A stretch of DNA of 64,000 bases from Variovorax paradoxus (GTDB taxonomy: Bacteria; Pseudomonadota; Gammaproteobacteria; Burkholderiales; Burkholderiaceae_C), in assembly GCF_009755665.1 (NCBI RefSeq), contig NZ_CP046622.1:2170001-2234000 (forward strand), read 5' to 3'. The notes under the pieces were generated by a model, which ran no database searches, was not told the origin of the DNA, and worked only from the letters and a program-made list of their open reading frames with translations. This document shows, in pieces, positions 8,350-15,320 of this stretch (position 1 is the first letter of the stretch; each line of letters opens with the position of its first letter). The position numbers and the translations under genes were made by a program.

Positions 8350-8865
8350 ATGTCTGGAAAAGATAGCTGGCCGCGGGAAAAGCGGTGGAAAGACCTCTAC
8401 ACGCGATCCGACAAGGTGGCTCGGGCCGATCAACTCGGATTCGACTATCCGCGGGTCTCGGAAAATCAGCTTCTGCGCGAAGCTGCGAGCGAGTTCGTCG
8501 GCGAGGGGCGAAACGTCTTGTTCGTCTGCAGCAGGAATCAGTGGCGCAGTCCCACCGCCGAGCAGGTCTGGCGCAAGCACCCCAAGTTGTCCGTTCGCTC
8601 GGCCGGAACGAGTCCGAATGCCCGACGCAAGTTGTCGGTAGAGGACATTCGCTGGGCCGACGTGATCTTGGTGATGGAGGAGAAGCACAAGTCACGACTG
8701 CTCGCCGAGTTCACCCGGGTGATCGCTGAAAAACCGGTTCACGTCATGGACATCCCCGACAACTACAAGTTTATGGATCCAGAACTGGTTGAAGAACTGC
8801 AGTCGTCGGTCGCGGCAATCCTTGGGCTGGAATGTGATTTCGCAATCGGCAGGCCCCTCGACTGA
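8350..8865 (+). CDS. Low-molecular-weight protein tyrosine phosphatase-like protein with N-terminal extension
   Basis: A 171-residue cytoplasmic protein. The phosphatase P-loop CSRNQWRS (CX5R-S) occurs at about residue 59 after a FVC beta strand. The later DIPDNYKFMDPELVE holds the Asp and Pro elements of the general-acid loop. This matches the short predicted tyrosine phosphatases of about 105-110 residues whose loop reads CSRNQWR. The first 50 residues, charged and beginning MSGKDSWPREKRWKDLYTRS, have no counterpart I know in that family. An internal start is possible, but the ATG at 8350 keeps a continuous coding-like frame. Flanked by element copies G and H. Confidence 0.82.
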   Translation: MSGKDSWPREKRWKDLYTRSDKVARADQLGFDYPRVSENQLLREAASEFVGEGRNVLFVCSRNQWRSPTAEQVWRKHPKLSVRSAGTSPNARRKLSVEDIRWADVILVMEEKHKSRLLAEFTRVIAEKPVHVMDIPDNYKFMDPELVEELQSSVAAILGLECDFAIGRPLD

Positions 8866-8893
8866 CGTCAGCCGGCCAAGAGCGGACGCTCGT
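8865..8893 (+). repeat. Palindromic intergenic element, copy H (right half)
   Basis: GTCAGCCGGCCAAGAGCGGA followed by CGCTCG begins exactly at the last base of the phosphatase stop codon and is in the same direction. Confidence 0.75.
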
Positions 8894-8998
8894 TGGGTCG
8901 ATCCAACTCATCCCTCTGACTGACTAGCGTCGATGGAAGACAGAGCGAGCACGCCAGCCGCGTCTCATTGCATTGATTGACAGCACCAATTCGAAAAA

Positions 8999-9640
8999 AT
9001 GAATTACATCCTTGAGTGTTCGCTTGCCGCTGCCTTGGTAGCAGGGCTTATTGGTTGCGCCAGCAGGCCCGCTGACGCCCCCTCCAATGCTCCAGCAAGC
9101 ACAAGTGTCTGCGCTCGCCAATACGCAGAATCGGCCACCAGCGCAGAGCAATTGCAAGCATTGCTCGATCGTTGCGGCTGGGATACCGAGGCATCCATTC
9201 CCGCCCTGCAAAAGCTCAACGGTTTGCCAGCCCCAAGCAATCTGCAGCCCATTGCTCTCAAGCGGCGTGTTGCCGGGGCGCAGGTGGTCGCGGTTACCCT
9301 CGAGGCGGACGTTTTTTTCAACCTCATGCAAGCCTACCCGCATCCCCTTGCCTTCTCCAAACTGGACCAGCTCGCAGCCAGGATCAGCGAGGGGTTCGAG
9401 GTGACTCGCATCGAGATCACCGGCTACGCAGATCCCAACGAACGCACCGAGATGCCGCAGTGGGCTGTGGACCGCAAGCGTGCAGAGTTCATGCGCAAGT
9501 ATTTCGAGGCCCGTGGCATCCCGCCAGGCCGCATCATCGTGACGGCCGCTGCGCCCAGACATGAGAACACCCTCGAAGGGCGCGCGCGGGACCGTTCGAC
9601 CGCGGTGAAGGTTGTCATCCTTCGTCAGAATAAAACCTGA
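8999..9640 (+). CDS. OmpA-domain-like lipoprotein
   Basis: A 213-residue protein with a lipoprotein signal: a hydrophobic N-terminus and the lipobox LIGC at about residues 17-20. The C-terminal half resembles an OmpA-type peptidoglycan-binding domain (LDQLAARISEGFEVTRIEIT, GYAD, then DRKRAEFMRKYFEARGIPPG), although the usual GHTD and the following Asn/Leu-Ser pattern are altered. It is probably attached to the outer membrane and faces the cell wall. Four Cys besides the lipobox Cys are not needed for that fold. It lies between element copies H and I and is the last plus-strand member of the first run. Confidence 0.75.
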   Translation: MNYILECSLAAALVAGLIGCASRPADAPSNAPASTSVCARQYAESATSAEQLQALLDRCGWDTEASIPALQKLNGLPAPSNLQPIALKRRVAGAQVVAVTLEADVFFNLMQAYPHPLAFSKLDQLAARISEGFEVTRIEITGYADPNERTEMPQWAVDRKRAEFMRKYFEARGIPPGRIIVTAAAPRHENTLEGRARDRSTAVKVVILRQNKT

Positions 9641-9710
9641 CCACCACACACCTGATCGCTACATGAAGGTCGTCGCCAGACATACGTAGGGGCCGTGTAC
9701 CGCACTCGTT

Positions 9711-9765
9711 AAGTGACCGCTTTGGAGCAAGGCGTACAGCCGGATAGGGCCCCTAGCGGAAGTTC
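9711..9765 (+). repeat. Palindromic intergenic element, copy I (diverged)
   Basis: The left arm AAGTGACCGCTTTGGAGC is clear. The right part TACAGCCGGATAGGG with CTAGCGGAAGTTC is diverged. It follows the OmpA-like gene in its direction and precedes convergent minus-strand genes. Confidence 0.62.
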
Positions 9766-9816
9766 ATGCTTCTCCGAAGCAGACCTTCAAACTCCGCGAT
9801 GCGGACAAAGATTGTC

Positions 9817-10209
9817 TCAACGCCTGTCTTTCGACACCCATTCCAAAATGGCGTTGATGCTCGTTGGCTGACCCGCTTCTGCTTTCAATCTGTCGGCATC
9901 AGCAGGGGGCAATGCCTGAGAAACTAATTGAAGCGGAAGCCCTCGAAGAGATTCGGCTGCGGTCAAGCGCACCGTCGCCGGCCCTACGCGGTACATCGCC
10001 AGAAGCAACGCCGCCTCTCTTGCAGACATGTCCCAGCCAAGTACGTAGGCGAGCCTGTCTTGCCAATCCACACTCTGGGTTTCCCAGCCAGCGGCCATCT
10101 CCGCAAAATCCACATCGCCCATTTCGCGGATAGCCGCCTGCGAGTGTTTGCACCCTTCGTCATACCAATAGTCGACGCTTGAGGTATTGATGAAGGATGG
10201 GTCAAACAT
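9817..10209 (-). CDS. Hypothetical protein, 130 aa
   Basis: Family not recognised. A soluble protein beginning MFDPSFINTSSVDYWYDEGC, with several Trp residues and a helical C-terminal half ending ILEWVSKDRR. The start is set at the ATG at 10209 because the sequence immediately upstream on this strand is a copy of the palindromic element; a longer frame to 10260 would have to translate through it. No signal peptide is visible. It is the most downstream of three small genes on this strand. Confidence 0.6.
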   Translation of the reverse strand: MFDPSFINTSSVDYWYDEGCKHSQAAIREMGDVDFAEMAAGWETQSVDWQDRLAYVLGWDMSAREAALLLAMYRVGPATVRLTAAESLRGLPLQLVSQALPPADADRLKAEAGQPTSINAILEWVSKDRR

Positions 10210-10212
10210 TCT

Positions 10213-10241
10213 GAACTTCCGCTCCTGGCCGCTTTCTGCGC
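10213..10241 (-). repeat. Palindromic intergenic element, copy on minus strand (between 10276 and 10209)
   Basis: Read on the minus strand, GAAAGCGGCCAGGAGCGGAA then GTTC matches the right half of the element. Its orientation follows the minus-strand genes on both sides, and it ends 3 bp before the ATG at 10209. Confidence 0.65.
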
Positions 10242-10275
10242 GCAGCGCGAGGGCCGGCATGCCAAAACAGACAGG

Positions 10276-10593
10276 TCAAACCCGCTTGGCGGGTAGCTTA
10301 GCAGCGACGAGCGCGAACAAAGCAGAGTGATCTACCTCGCCAAGGTTGGAAACGAACCCGAAGCGTCCATCCCGCCGGAACACCGTGACCCATTCATAGA
10401 GTTCATCAACCAGCCAATCGGGCGACGCCTCCAGAAGATCAAGTGAAGCGCCGCTCGCAAGTTGCTCTGCGACCCAAAACGTTGCATCTGATCGCATAGC
10501 ATCTAAGCGCAGGAAGCCAGTCTCCCGCTCGAGCGCATACGTCTCCTCCAGAGTGCGATGCAACTTAGCAAGTAGAGCGGCCGGTGATTTCAT
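10276..10593 (-). CDS. Hypothetical protein, 105 aa
   Basis: Family not recognised. A soluble helical protein starting MKSPAALLAKLHRTLEETYA and containing LDLLEASPDWLVDELYEWVT. It is probably cytoplasmic. The ATG at 10593 directly abuts an element copy on its 5' side; a longer frame upstream would cross that element and is rejected. Another copy follows the stop. The arrangement repeats the gene-plus-element pattern of the plus-strand genes, here in reverse orientation. Confidence 0.6.
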   Translation of the reverse strand: MKSPAALLAKLHRTLEETYALERETGFLRLDAMRSDATFWVAEQLASGASLDLLEASPDWLVDELYEWVTVFRRDGRFGFVSNLGEVDHSALFALVAAKLPAKRV

Positions 10594-10621
10594 GGATGTC
10601 CGTTGATGGCCGCAGGCTGAC
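10594..10621 (-). repeat. Palindromic intergenic element, copy on minus strand (between 10622 and 10593)
   Basis: On the minus strand it reads GTCAGCCTGCGGCCATCAAC followed by GGACATCC. It fills the whole gap between the stop of the membrane-protein gene and the ATG at 10593. Confidence 0.7.
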
Positions 10622-11086
10622 TTAAGTCCCGTGGCGGCAAGGGTTCCTAAGGCCATATAGGTAACCCCCAAAAATCGCTGATGCCATAGGAATTCCGAAG
10701 GACCAGCCAAAGAACCAGATTGGACCGGTCTGAGCCTCAGGGCTTGCTAGCATAACCAGCGGAAACAGCAAGCCAAGGGCTCCCGCAGCGCTCGCTTGAA
10801 CCAACGGTCGGCCCCGCCCGTAGTGGGCGGATACATAGCCGCCGAGTGCGGCCGCGCAAACAGTTGCGAGCATGCTCAGAAGGCCGACCGTTGAAAAAAA
10901 GCTCGACGCAAGCAAGCTGGCTGCTTGCTCCCGCGACGCTCCCTTCGCCATCCACACTCGTTGACTGACAACCGCAACCAGCGTGCCAAGAAAGGCTTGG
11001 CCACCGGCGGAAAATCCGGCGCCGAGCACAGCGGCTCTCCATGAAAAGCCTGAAACGCCGGTGTGCGCAGCCGAGGGGGTGGTCAT
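10622..11086 (-). CDS. Hypothetical integral membrane protein, 154 aa
   Basis: Four hydrophobic segments can be seen: WRAAVLGAGFSAGGQAFLGT (about residues 16-40), FFSTVGLLSMLATVCAAALG (about 62-85), ASAAGALGLLFPLVMLA (about 98-114) and IWFFGWSFGIPMASAIFGGY. A small inner-membrane protein is therefore likely. The family is unknown to me. The stop codon lies at the edge of an element copy, so the gene is again followed by the element in its own direction. Confidence 0.65.
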   Translation of the reverse strand: MTTPSAAHTGVSGFSWRAAVLGAGFSAGGQAFLGTLVAVVSQRVWMAKGASREQAASLLASSFFSTVGLLSMLATVCAAALGGYVSAHYGRGRPLVQASAAGALGLLFPLVMLASPEAQTGPIWFFGWSFGIPMASAIFGGYLYGLRNPCRHGT

Positions 11087-11200
11087 TTTTACGGTTCAAG
11101 TATGGACGGCAGGGCATTTCGGTCTAACAAGCAGGCCTGGTCTTGCCCGCATTCTGCCGCCAGCGAATGACTGGTTCTGGTCGCATCGTACCGGCACGGC

Positions 11201-11223
11201 GAACGGCCGGCTCTAGCCGGTCC
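11201..11223 (-). repeat. Degenerate element half (minus strand)
   Basis: On the minus strand GGGACCGGCTAGAGCCGGCC resembles the ACCGGCTACAGTCGGCC core but lacks the AAGAGCGGAC end. It lies 25 bp after the stop of the remnant frame at 11249-11455, in that frame's direction. Confidence 0.4.
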
Positions 11224-11248
11224 CGTGCGTTCTCCAGCCATGATGGGC

Positions 11249-11455
11249 TTAGTTGATAATTTCCCCCATGCCCTCCTGCACACGGCGCCTCAGTTCCCGA
11301 ACGAACCCGGCATCGAAGGTCTCCCAGGACTCGATCTCACCGACGACCTTCAAAGGATGCCGGCTTCTGTATGAGCGCGTCGGATTTCCAGGAAACTTCT
11401 TGTCCGTCACGTTGGGATCGTTCTCGAATTCGCCGGTCGGCTCGACGTTCCAATG
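11249..11455 (-). pseudogene. Possible C-terminal gene remnant, unknown family
   Basis: An open minus-strand frame of 68 codons without an ATG reads from just after a TAG at 11456-11458 to a TAA at 11249. It contains FENDPNVTDKKFPGNPTRSY and later FDAGFVRELRRRVQEGMGEI, which looks like a natural soluble protein end with an amphipathic helix and not like shadow translation. A GTG within it could start a 50-residue product, but truncation by the upstream stop is more likely. Family not recognised. The rest of the gap 11087-11511 shows nothing else. Confidence 0.35.
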
Positions 11456-11511
11456 CTACGGCGACTCACCTGAGCAACAATCCCCAAGTCGCACCAGATT
11501 GGGGGTGGAAT

Positions 11512-11895
11512 ATGAATGTCACTGTTGCAACCCTGCAGGCCTTCGCCGTTGCTTGGAACAGCCACGATGTTGAATCGCTCATGAGCTTCATGACAGACGA
11601 CTGTGTGTTCGAAGCGTCCGCCGGCCTCGAGGTTTGCGGAACCTCGTACGTCGGCAGAGAGGCCGTTCAGGCCGGCTTCTCCGATGCCTGGAAGACTTTT
11701 CCCGACGCGCGGTGGCTTTATCCTCATCACTTCGTTTGCGGCGACCGCGGGGTGTCCGAATGGACATTCACCGGAACGCAGGCAGACGGCTCGCGCGTCG
11801 AGGTCAACGGTTGCGACGTGTTCACTTTCCGGGAGGGAAAGATTGCGGTCAAGAACTCGTACCGCAAGAATCGCCCGCCACTTCCGGCGAGATAG
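11512..11895 (+). CDS. SnoaL-like / NTF2-fold protein
   Basis: A 127-residue protein with the typical SnoaL-like start (LQAFAVAWNSHDVESLMSFM, then TDDCVFE) followed by the YVGREAVQAGFSDAWKTFPD segment and the WTFTGTQADGSRVEVNGCDV strands. The fold is a cone-shaped alpha+beta pocket used by isomerases, cyclases and unknown ligand binders. The start is the ATG at 11512 with TGGGGGTGG just upstream; longer in-frame starts are not supported. Catalytic identity cannot be assigned. It opens a short plus-strand run with the cysteine-rich gene 107 bp downstream. Confidence 0.82.
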   Translation: MNVTVATLQAFAVAWNSHDVESLMSFMTDDCVFEASAGLEVCGTSYVGREAVQAGFSDAWKTFPDARWLYPHHFVCGDRGVSEWTFTGTQADGSRVEVNGCDVFTFREGKIAVKNSYRKNRPPLPAR

Positions 11896-12001
11896 CGCGC
11901 CACCTTTTTCCACTCTTGCCGGCCGAGTATCCATCGAAGTTGCCTCCAAATTCGAGCAACACCACGCAGGTCCTCCACCGGGCACCTTCTTGGAGCGGCT
12001 C

Positions 12002-12469
12002 ATGGACAAACGATGGTGCACCGCTTGCGGCTGTGCATTCCTCGCTCGTGCGCAGGCGCCCCACCAACGCTACTGCGCAGAGCCTCAGTGCCAGCGCGAA
12101 CGACGACGACTTTGGCAGCAAACAAAGCGGCGAAGCGATCTCGACTACCTCCAGAACCAGGTGCAGGCCCTGCGCGCGTGGTCGAAACGAAATTCTGCCT
12201 ACTGGTCAGCGTATCGGGAAAGTCACCCCGAATACGCAGCCCGCAACCGCATCAATCAACGCATTCGCAACGCCAAGCGCTCCACCGCCGGTATTGCAAA
12301 GATGGGTGCGTCGAATGGCACGCCATTCTTCGATGACAAGCTCTACGAACTGCGCCCGCTAGAGGGCCTCGGATTTGCAAAGATGGTCGTGGACTGTTCA
12401 GATCACGGTGCTTGCTCACCAGCACCTCTGACCGCGCCAAATTTCGGTGATTGCAAAGAGAGGACTTGA
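12002..12469 (+). CDS. Small cysteine-rich (zinc-finger-like) protein of mobile-element-associated type
   Basis: A 155-residue basic protein. The N-terminus has a CTAC...C...C pattern (RWCTACGCAFLARAQAPHQR, then YCAEPQCQRERRRLWQQ) fitting a four-Cys zinc site. The next part has the repeated QALRAWSKRNSAYWSAYRES and HPEYAARNRINQRIRNAK style. Similar proteins are common in proteobacteria, often near integrases or insertion sequences, with unknown function; that association is from memory. No transposase or integrase is visible here. The last 45 residues (after about 110) look less natural and may be altered. Confidence 0.6.
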   Translation: MDKRWCTACGCAFLARAQAPHQRYCAEPQCQRERRRLWQQTKRRSDLDYLQNQVQALRAWSKRNSAYWSAYRESHPEYAARNRINQRIRNAKRSTAGIAKMGASNGTPFFDDKLYELRPLEGLGFAKMVVDCSDHGACSPAPLTAPNFGDCKERT

Positions 12470-12821
12470 TCGATCCCTGAGCACAGGACTGGTACCTTGC
12501 CGATCTGCGGGCACCCGGTGTCGCCAGGCGTTCGCTGCGAAGAATTCGCTTGAACGGACTGGATGGGTACTTACATGGACACAAGTGCACCCCAGCCTGT
12601 CCCCTGTGTTGGGCTGGCTTGCGGTGCTAGACAGCTCGAATTCACGCCTTTCTGTATGCCAATGTGTCGCATGGCGACTCGGATACATGAGGGTCCAAAA
12701 ACCCCGGCGGCTCGACACATCGGAGATACAAGCGATCGATTCAATCGACGCATCGGACAAGACCCGGGTGAGACCGGTTCAGCCGATGTACCGCTCAATC
12801 CCGTTGTTGAAGGAATCCACG
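12470..12821. other. 352-bp stretch without a recognisable gene
   Basis: I find no convincing coding frame, element copy or strong hairpin here. It must hold the promoter of the following secreted-protein gene, but I see no clear promoter boxes. Confidence 0.5.
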
Positions 12822-13175
12822 ATGAACACCCGAAAGCTTCTGACCGCCATCGCCGCCATGTCGCTCGCCTCGCTTCTCTCCGCTGGCGCCAGTGCCGAGG
12901 AATATCAGGGCGTGCTGCAGTTCAGTTCCACCGCGAGCCGTGCCGATGTGCGCGCGCAGGCCGCAGTTGCCGCCCGCAGCGCCGACCCATATGCCGAAGG
13001 CGCGTCGGCCGGAGTACCTGTTGCAGTCGCAGGCCTGGCCGATCGCGCGTCGATCCGCGCCGAGGCCGTCGCTGCTGCTCACGCCGGCAATCCCTATGGC
13101 GATGGTGCTTCCGTCGGCACCCCATCCCGCTCCGGCACTGGGTTCGCCCGCATCACGGTGCGCAGCGGCGCCTGA
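12822..13175 (+). CDS. Secreted protein with two copies of an Ala-rich DPY/NPY repeat
   Basis: A 117-residue protein with a signal peptide of about 25 residues ending GASAEE. The mature part contains two similar units: SRADVRAQAAVAARSADPYA then EGAS, and DRASIRAEAVAAAHAGNPYG then DGAS. Each has a charged start, an Ala-rich helix and a (D/N)PY-x-(E/D)GAS turn. The family is unknown to me; similar short Ala-rich exported proteins occur in Burkholderiales. The ATG at 12822 is preceded by GAAGGAATCCACG. Two further exported proteins follow, so a small periplasmic set is likely. Confidence 0.7.
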   Translation: MNTRKLLTAIAAMSLASLLSAGASAEEYQGVLQFSSTASRADVRAQAAVAARSADPYAEGASAGVPVAVAGLADRASIRAEAVAAAHAGNPYGDGASVGTPSRSGTGFARITVRSGA

Positions 13176-13217
13176 TGCAGCGAGTTCTTCCCAATTATCA
13201 AGATAACGGAGCATCCA

Positions 13218-13619
13218 ATGAAAACGACTCGGCTCATGGCGGCAGCGTTGCTGGTCGCCGCTTTCGGTGGCATGGGACCGCTGGCCTATGCCCAGCCCTC
13301 CGGACTGGGACGCACCGACGTCCTGCAGCACGATCTCGGCATCGCGGAGCGCAAGGTCGTGCAGGTACGCGTCGACTTCGCGCCGGGCGTGTTGGCACCG
13401 AGGCACTCGCATCCGGGCGTGGAAGTCGCCTATGTCCTCGAAGGCACGATCGAATACCAGATCGACGGCAACCCGCCGGTGACGCTCAGGAAGGGAGATG
13501 CCTTGTTCATCCCGGACGGCGCGATTCACTCGGCCAGGAACGTGGGCGACGGCAAGGCGTCGGAACTCGCCACCTATGTCGTTGAAAAGGGCAAGCCCGG
13601 CTTCGTGCCGGCGAAGTAG
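13218..13619 (+). CDS. Periplasmic cupin-domain protein
   Basis: A 133-residue protein with a signal peptide (about residues 1-24, ending PLAYAQ). The single cupin domain has both conserved motifs: motif 1 with PRHSHPGVEVAYVLEGTIEY, giving the metal-ligand HxH...E pattern, and motif 2 with GDALFIPDGAIHSARN. Single-domain cupins of this type bind a metal and small molecules or act as simple dioxygenases, isomerases or sensors. Substrate unknown. GATAACGGAGC precedes the ATG at 13218. Confidence 0.85.
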   Translation: MKTTRLMAAALLVAAFGGMGPLAYAQPSGLGRTDVLQHDLGIAERKVVQVRVDFAPGVLAPRHSHPGVEVAYVLEGTIEYQIDGNPPVTLRKGDALFIPDGAIHSARNVGDGKASELATYVVEKGKPGFVPAK

Positions 13620-13721
13620 GCAAACACGACGCGACCGGCTGCGTACACAGCGATCGACAAGCCGGCGACTGGCTGAACGTTGCCGCCCTGCAAATCTCAC
13701 CGACTCCCGTTGGAGACCAAC

Positions 13722-14192
13722 ATGAAAAAACTGTCCCTCGTTGCCGCCGCAGCGCTTGCCTCGCTCGCCCTGACTTCCGTCCATGCGGCAGGCGAGGCCG
13801 CGGTGGAGGTCGGGCGCCCGGCGCCGATCCTGCCGATCGCGGCGGAGTCGCAGCCCAAGCTGGTCGTTTATTCGCCGTTGCCCGAGGCACTGGCGCGGGG
13901 AGTCGTGATCATCCAGTACCGGACCGAGAACGTGCGCGTCATCCCGGTCTTCGGCGAGGGGGCTCGAAGCGTGTCGCCGCGTGTAGGCCACCTTCACATC
14001 ACGGTCGATGACCGGCCGGGCACCTGGGCGCACACCAGCTCGGACCCGATCATCGTCGTCGGGCTCACGCCCGGCGTGCACAAGATGTTGATCGAGGTCG
14101 CCGACCCGACCCACAAGATTCTGACCAGCGAGACCGTTTCAGTGACCGTTCCAGACCGGCCGGCCGCAGCGCCGCAGGCCCACGCGCATTGA
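13722..14192 (+). CDS. Secreted DUF6130-like protein
   Basis: A 156-residue exported protein with a signal peptide of about 22 residues (ending SVHAAG). The mature domain contains RVGHLHITVDDRPGTWAHTS and DPIIVVGLTPGVHKMLIEVA, a beta-sandwich pattern typical of DUF6130 proteins often found beside cupins. The C-terminus is rich in Ala, Pro and His (PDRPAAAPQAHAH) and may bind metal. TTGGAGACC lies before the ATG at 13722. Probably transcribed with the cupin gene 100 bp upstream, forming a periplasmic pair of unknown purpose. Confidence 0.72.
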   Translation: MKKLSLVAAAALASLALTSVHAAGEAAVEVGRPAPILPIAAESQPKLVVYSPLPEALARGVVIIQYRTENVRVIPVFGEGARSVSPRVGHLHITVDDRPGTWAHTSSDPIIVVGLTPGVHKMLIEVADPTHKILTSETVSVTVPDRPAAAPQAHAH

Positions 14193-14415
14193 GGCGGTTG
14201 CCTCGACTTGCATCCCATCGTCGCCTGAAGGGACCAGGAATGCGTAGCGAGCCAGCAAGCAGCAATCTGATCGCTTCCTTCGCCGCCCCAGCAGGACAAA
14301 GGCGTCAAACCTTCGCGGGGGCTTCTCTTTTGGGATCCGGCGGCCAGGTGAGGAACTCGCGCGTATGACCGGCATGCAGCGATTGCCGACATCTGCAGAA
14401 CACGTACGAATGGGT

Positions 14416-14440
14416 ACTTTCGGCCAACACCGGACGGTCG
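14416..14440 (+). repeat. Palindromic intergenic element, copy L (partial)
   Basis: ACTTTCGGCCAACACCGGAC plus GGTCG matches the right half of the element. It lies downstream of the DUF6130-like gene and in its direction. Confidence 0.6.
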
Positions 14441-14490
14441 ATCTCGCCTCAGAATTCGTTCGGAAGCGGACATTTGCAGCGCGCGTCCGA

Positions 14491-14518
14491 CGATACAGTC
14501 GGGTCAACCAGACATTCG
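14491..14518 (+). repeat. Palindromic intergenic element, copy M
   Basis: CGATACAGTCGGGTCAACCA then GACATTCG matches copies F and G. A possible left arm, GAAGCGGACATTTGCAGC, starts at 14463. Apart from copies L and M, the gap 14193-14576 holds nothing I recognise. Confidence 0.65.
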
Positions 14519-14576
14519 AGAAGAAGAGGTTAGATGGGACGAGTAGTACTCGAAGACCCGTATCGTGGGACGAAGT

Positions 14577-14948
14577 TTATTGCGCAACCCTCGCGGCCAA
14601 GGCCACGCGCACGGATTCGATCGCGGTATCGGCGGTGCAGATGCGGTGTTGCAGTTCGGCGTTAAGCAACCTCAAGAGCGCGCCGAGTTCGCTCCGGTTC
14701 ATGTAGACCTCTGCCGGGTCTTTCAAGCGCTGTGTCTCGATGAGTCCTTCGAGGCATGCGTATGCGCGGTGCACGTCGTGAATGTTGTTGATGTCATCGG
14801 ACGCCTGAAGCGCGAGCGACTCGGCGCTGTCTTGCAGCGGGCACAAGCTTGATTCAGCTGCGGCGTCTGGACTTGGTATCGCGTCCGGCGCAGCTGTGAC
14901 GTTTTCGGAAGGGGTGGGGAGCGCGGGGGCGCGAGCGGATGCAGCCAT
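14577..14948 (-). CDS. Hypothetical small protein under a structured leader
   Basis: A 123-residue protein. The first 45 residues are Ala/Pro/Ser-rich and low-complexity (SARAPALPTPSENVTAAPDA). The rest is helical (ASDDINNIHDVHRAYACLEG, RSELGALLRLLNAELQHRIC). I recall similar small proteins of unknown function, comparable to DUF3077-type proteins in pseudomonads, behind the same kind of leader; the family match is not certain. The ATG at 14948 has a strong TTGGAGG six bases upstream. Translation is probably controlled by the leader at 14955-15207. Confidence 0.62.
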   Translation of the reverse strand: MAASARAPALPTPSENVTAAPDAIPSPDAAAESSLCPLQDSAESLALQASDDINNIHDVHRAYACLEGLIETQRLKDPAEVYMNRSELGALLRLLNAELQHRICTADTAIESVRVALAARVAQ

Positions 14949-14954
14949 GAGTGG

Positions 14955-15207
14955 CCTCCAAGAGGTGCGGTTTGCGAAAACCGCCGCATTCGCTGCTAAA
15001 CGATGGCGGCGACTCGGACGGGTTAGCAGACCGGGCACCTCTTGCGAGAACCGGCAGGGCTCGCGCCCTCCCATCCGAGCCGCCAAAACTGGAGGCACGA
15101 ACGAAAAAGCCGCAAGGCTCTGCGGGGAACTGCGGCTTTCGTCGCAGAGGTGCTTCGGGCTGCTAAACCCAATCACGCCATGGTGGGACGTGATGGGCGC
15201 AGTATAG
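14955..15207 (-). ncRNA. Structured 5' leader with competing antisense-like arms (C4-antisense-RNA-like)
   Basis: Read on the minus strand, arm 1 (15170-15147) is GGGTTTAGCAGC followed by CCGAAGCACCTC. Arm 2 (15041-15020) is GAGGTGCCCGGTCTGCTAAC plus CC, which is complementary to arm 1. Arm 3 (15001-14962) repeats GTTTAGCAGC and CACCTC on either side of a small hairpin, directly before the TTGGAGG ribosome-binding site. Arm 2 can therefore pair with arm 1 or with the site around the start codon. This is the logic of C4 antisense RNAs of phages P1/P7 and their relatives. A TATACT box at 15206-15201 could be its -10 element. The Rfam identity is an inference. Confidence 0.55.
15103..15140 (-). 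terminator. Intrinsic-terminator-like hairpin inside the leader
   Basis: On the minus strand AAAGCCGCA pairs with TGCGGCTTT, with an inner GC-rich loop, and is followed by TTTTTCG. It lies between arms 1 and 2 of the leader, so it could release a short RNA or attenuate the downstream gene. Confidence 0.55.
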
Positions 15208-15320
15208 CGAGCAGGCTTTCTCAAATTCCCAAGGGGCCGACCACCTGCCCGGCATCTGTCCGACATCCTCTCTCCCCAAAATCTCCGACCGTGCCATGAA
15301 GACACTTTCAGGAGAATTGC

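Noticed and set aside
5054..9765. Integron attC sites between the small genes
   Set aside because: The palindromes do follow each gene, but the conserved core sites GTTRRRY and RYYYAAC are not present in a regular position (one GTTGGGT after the copy at 8865 is isolated), and no integrase gene is in the window.
11512..14948. Prophage remnant around the C4-like leader
   Set aside because: C4 RNAs are known from phages, but no capsid, tail, integrase or lysis gene is visible nearby.
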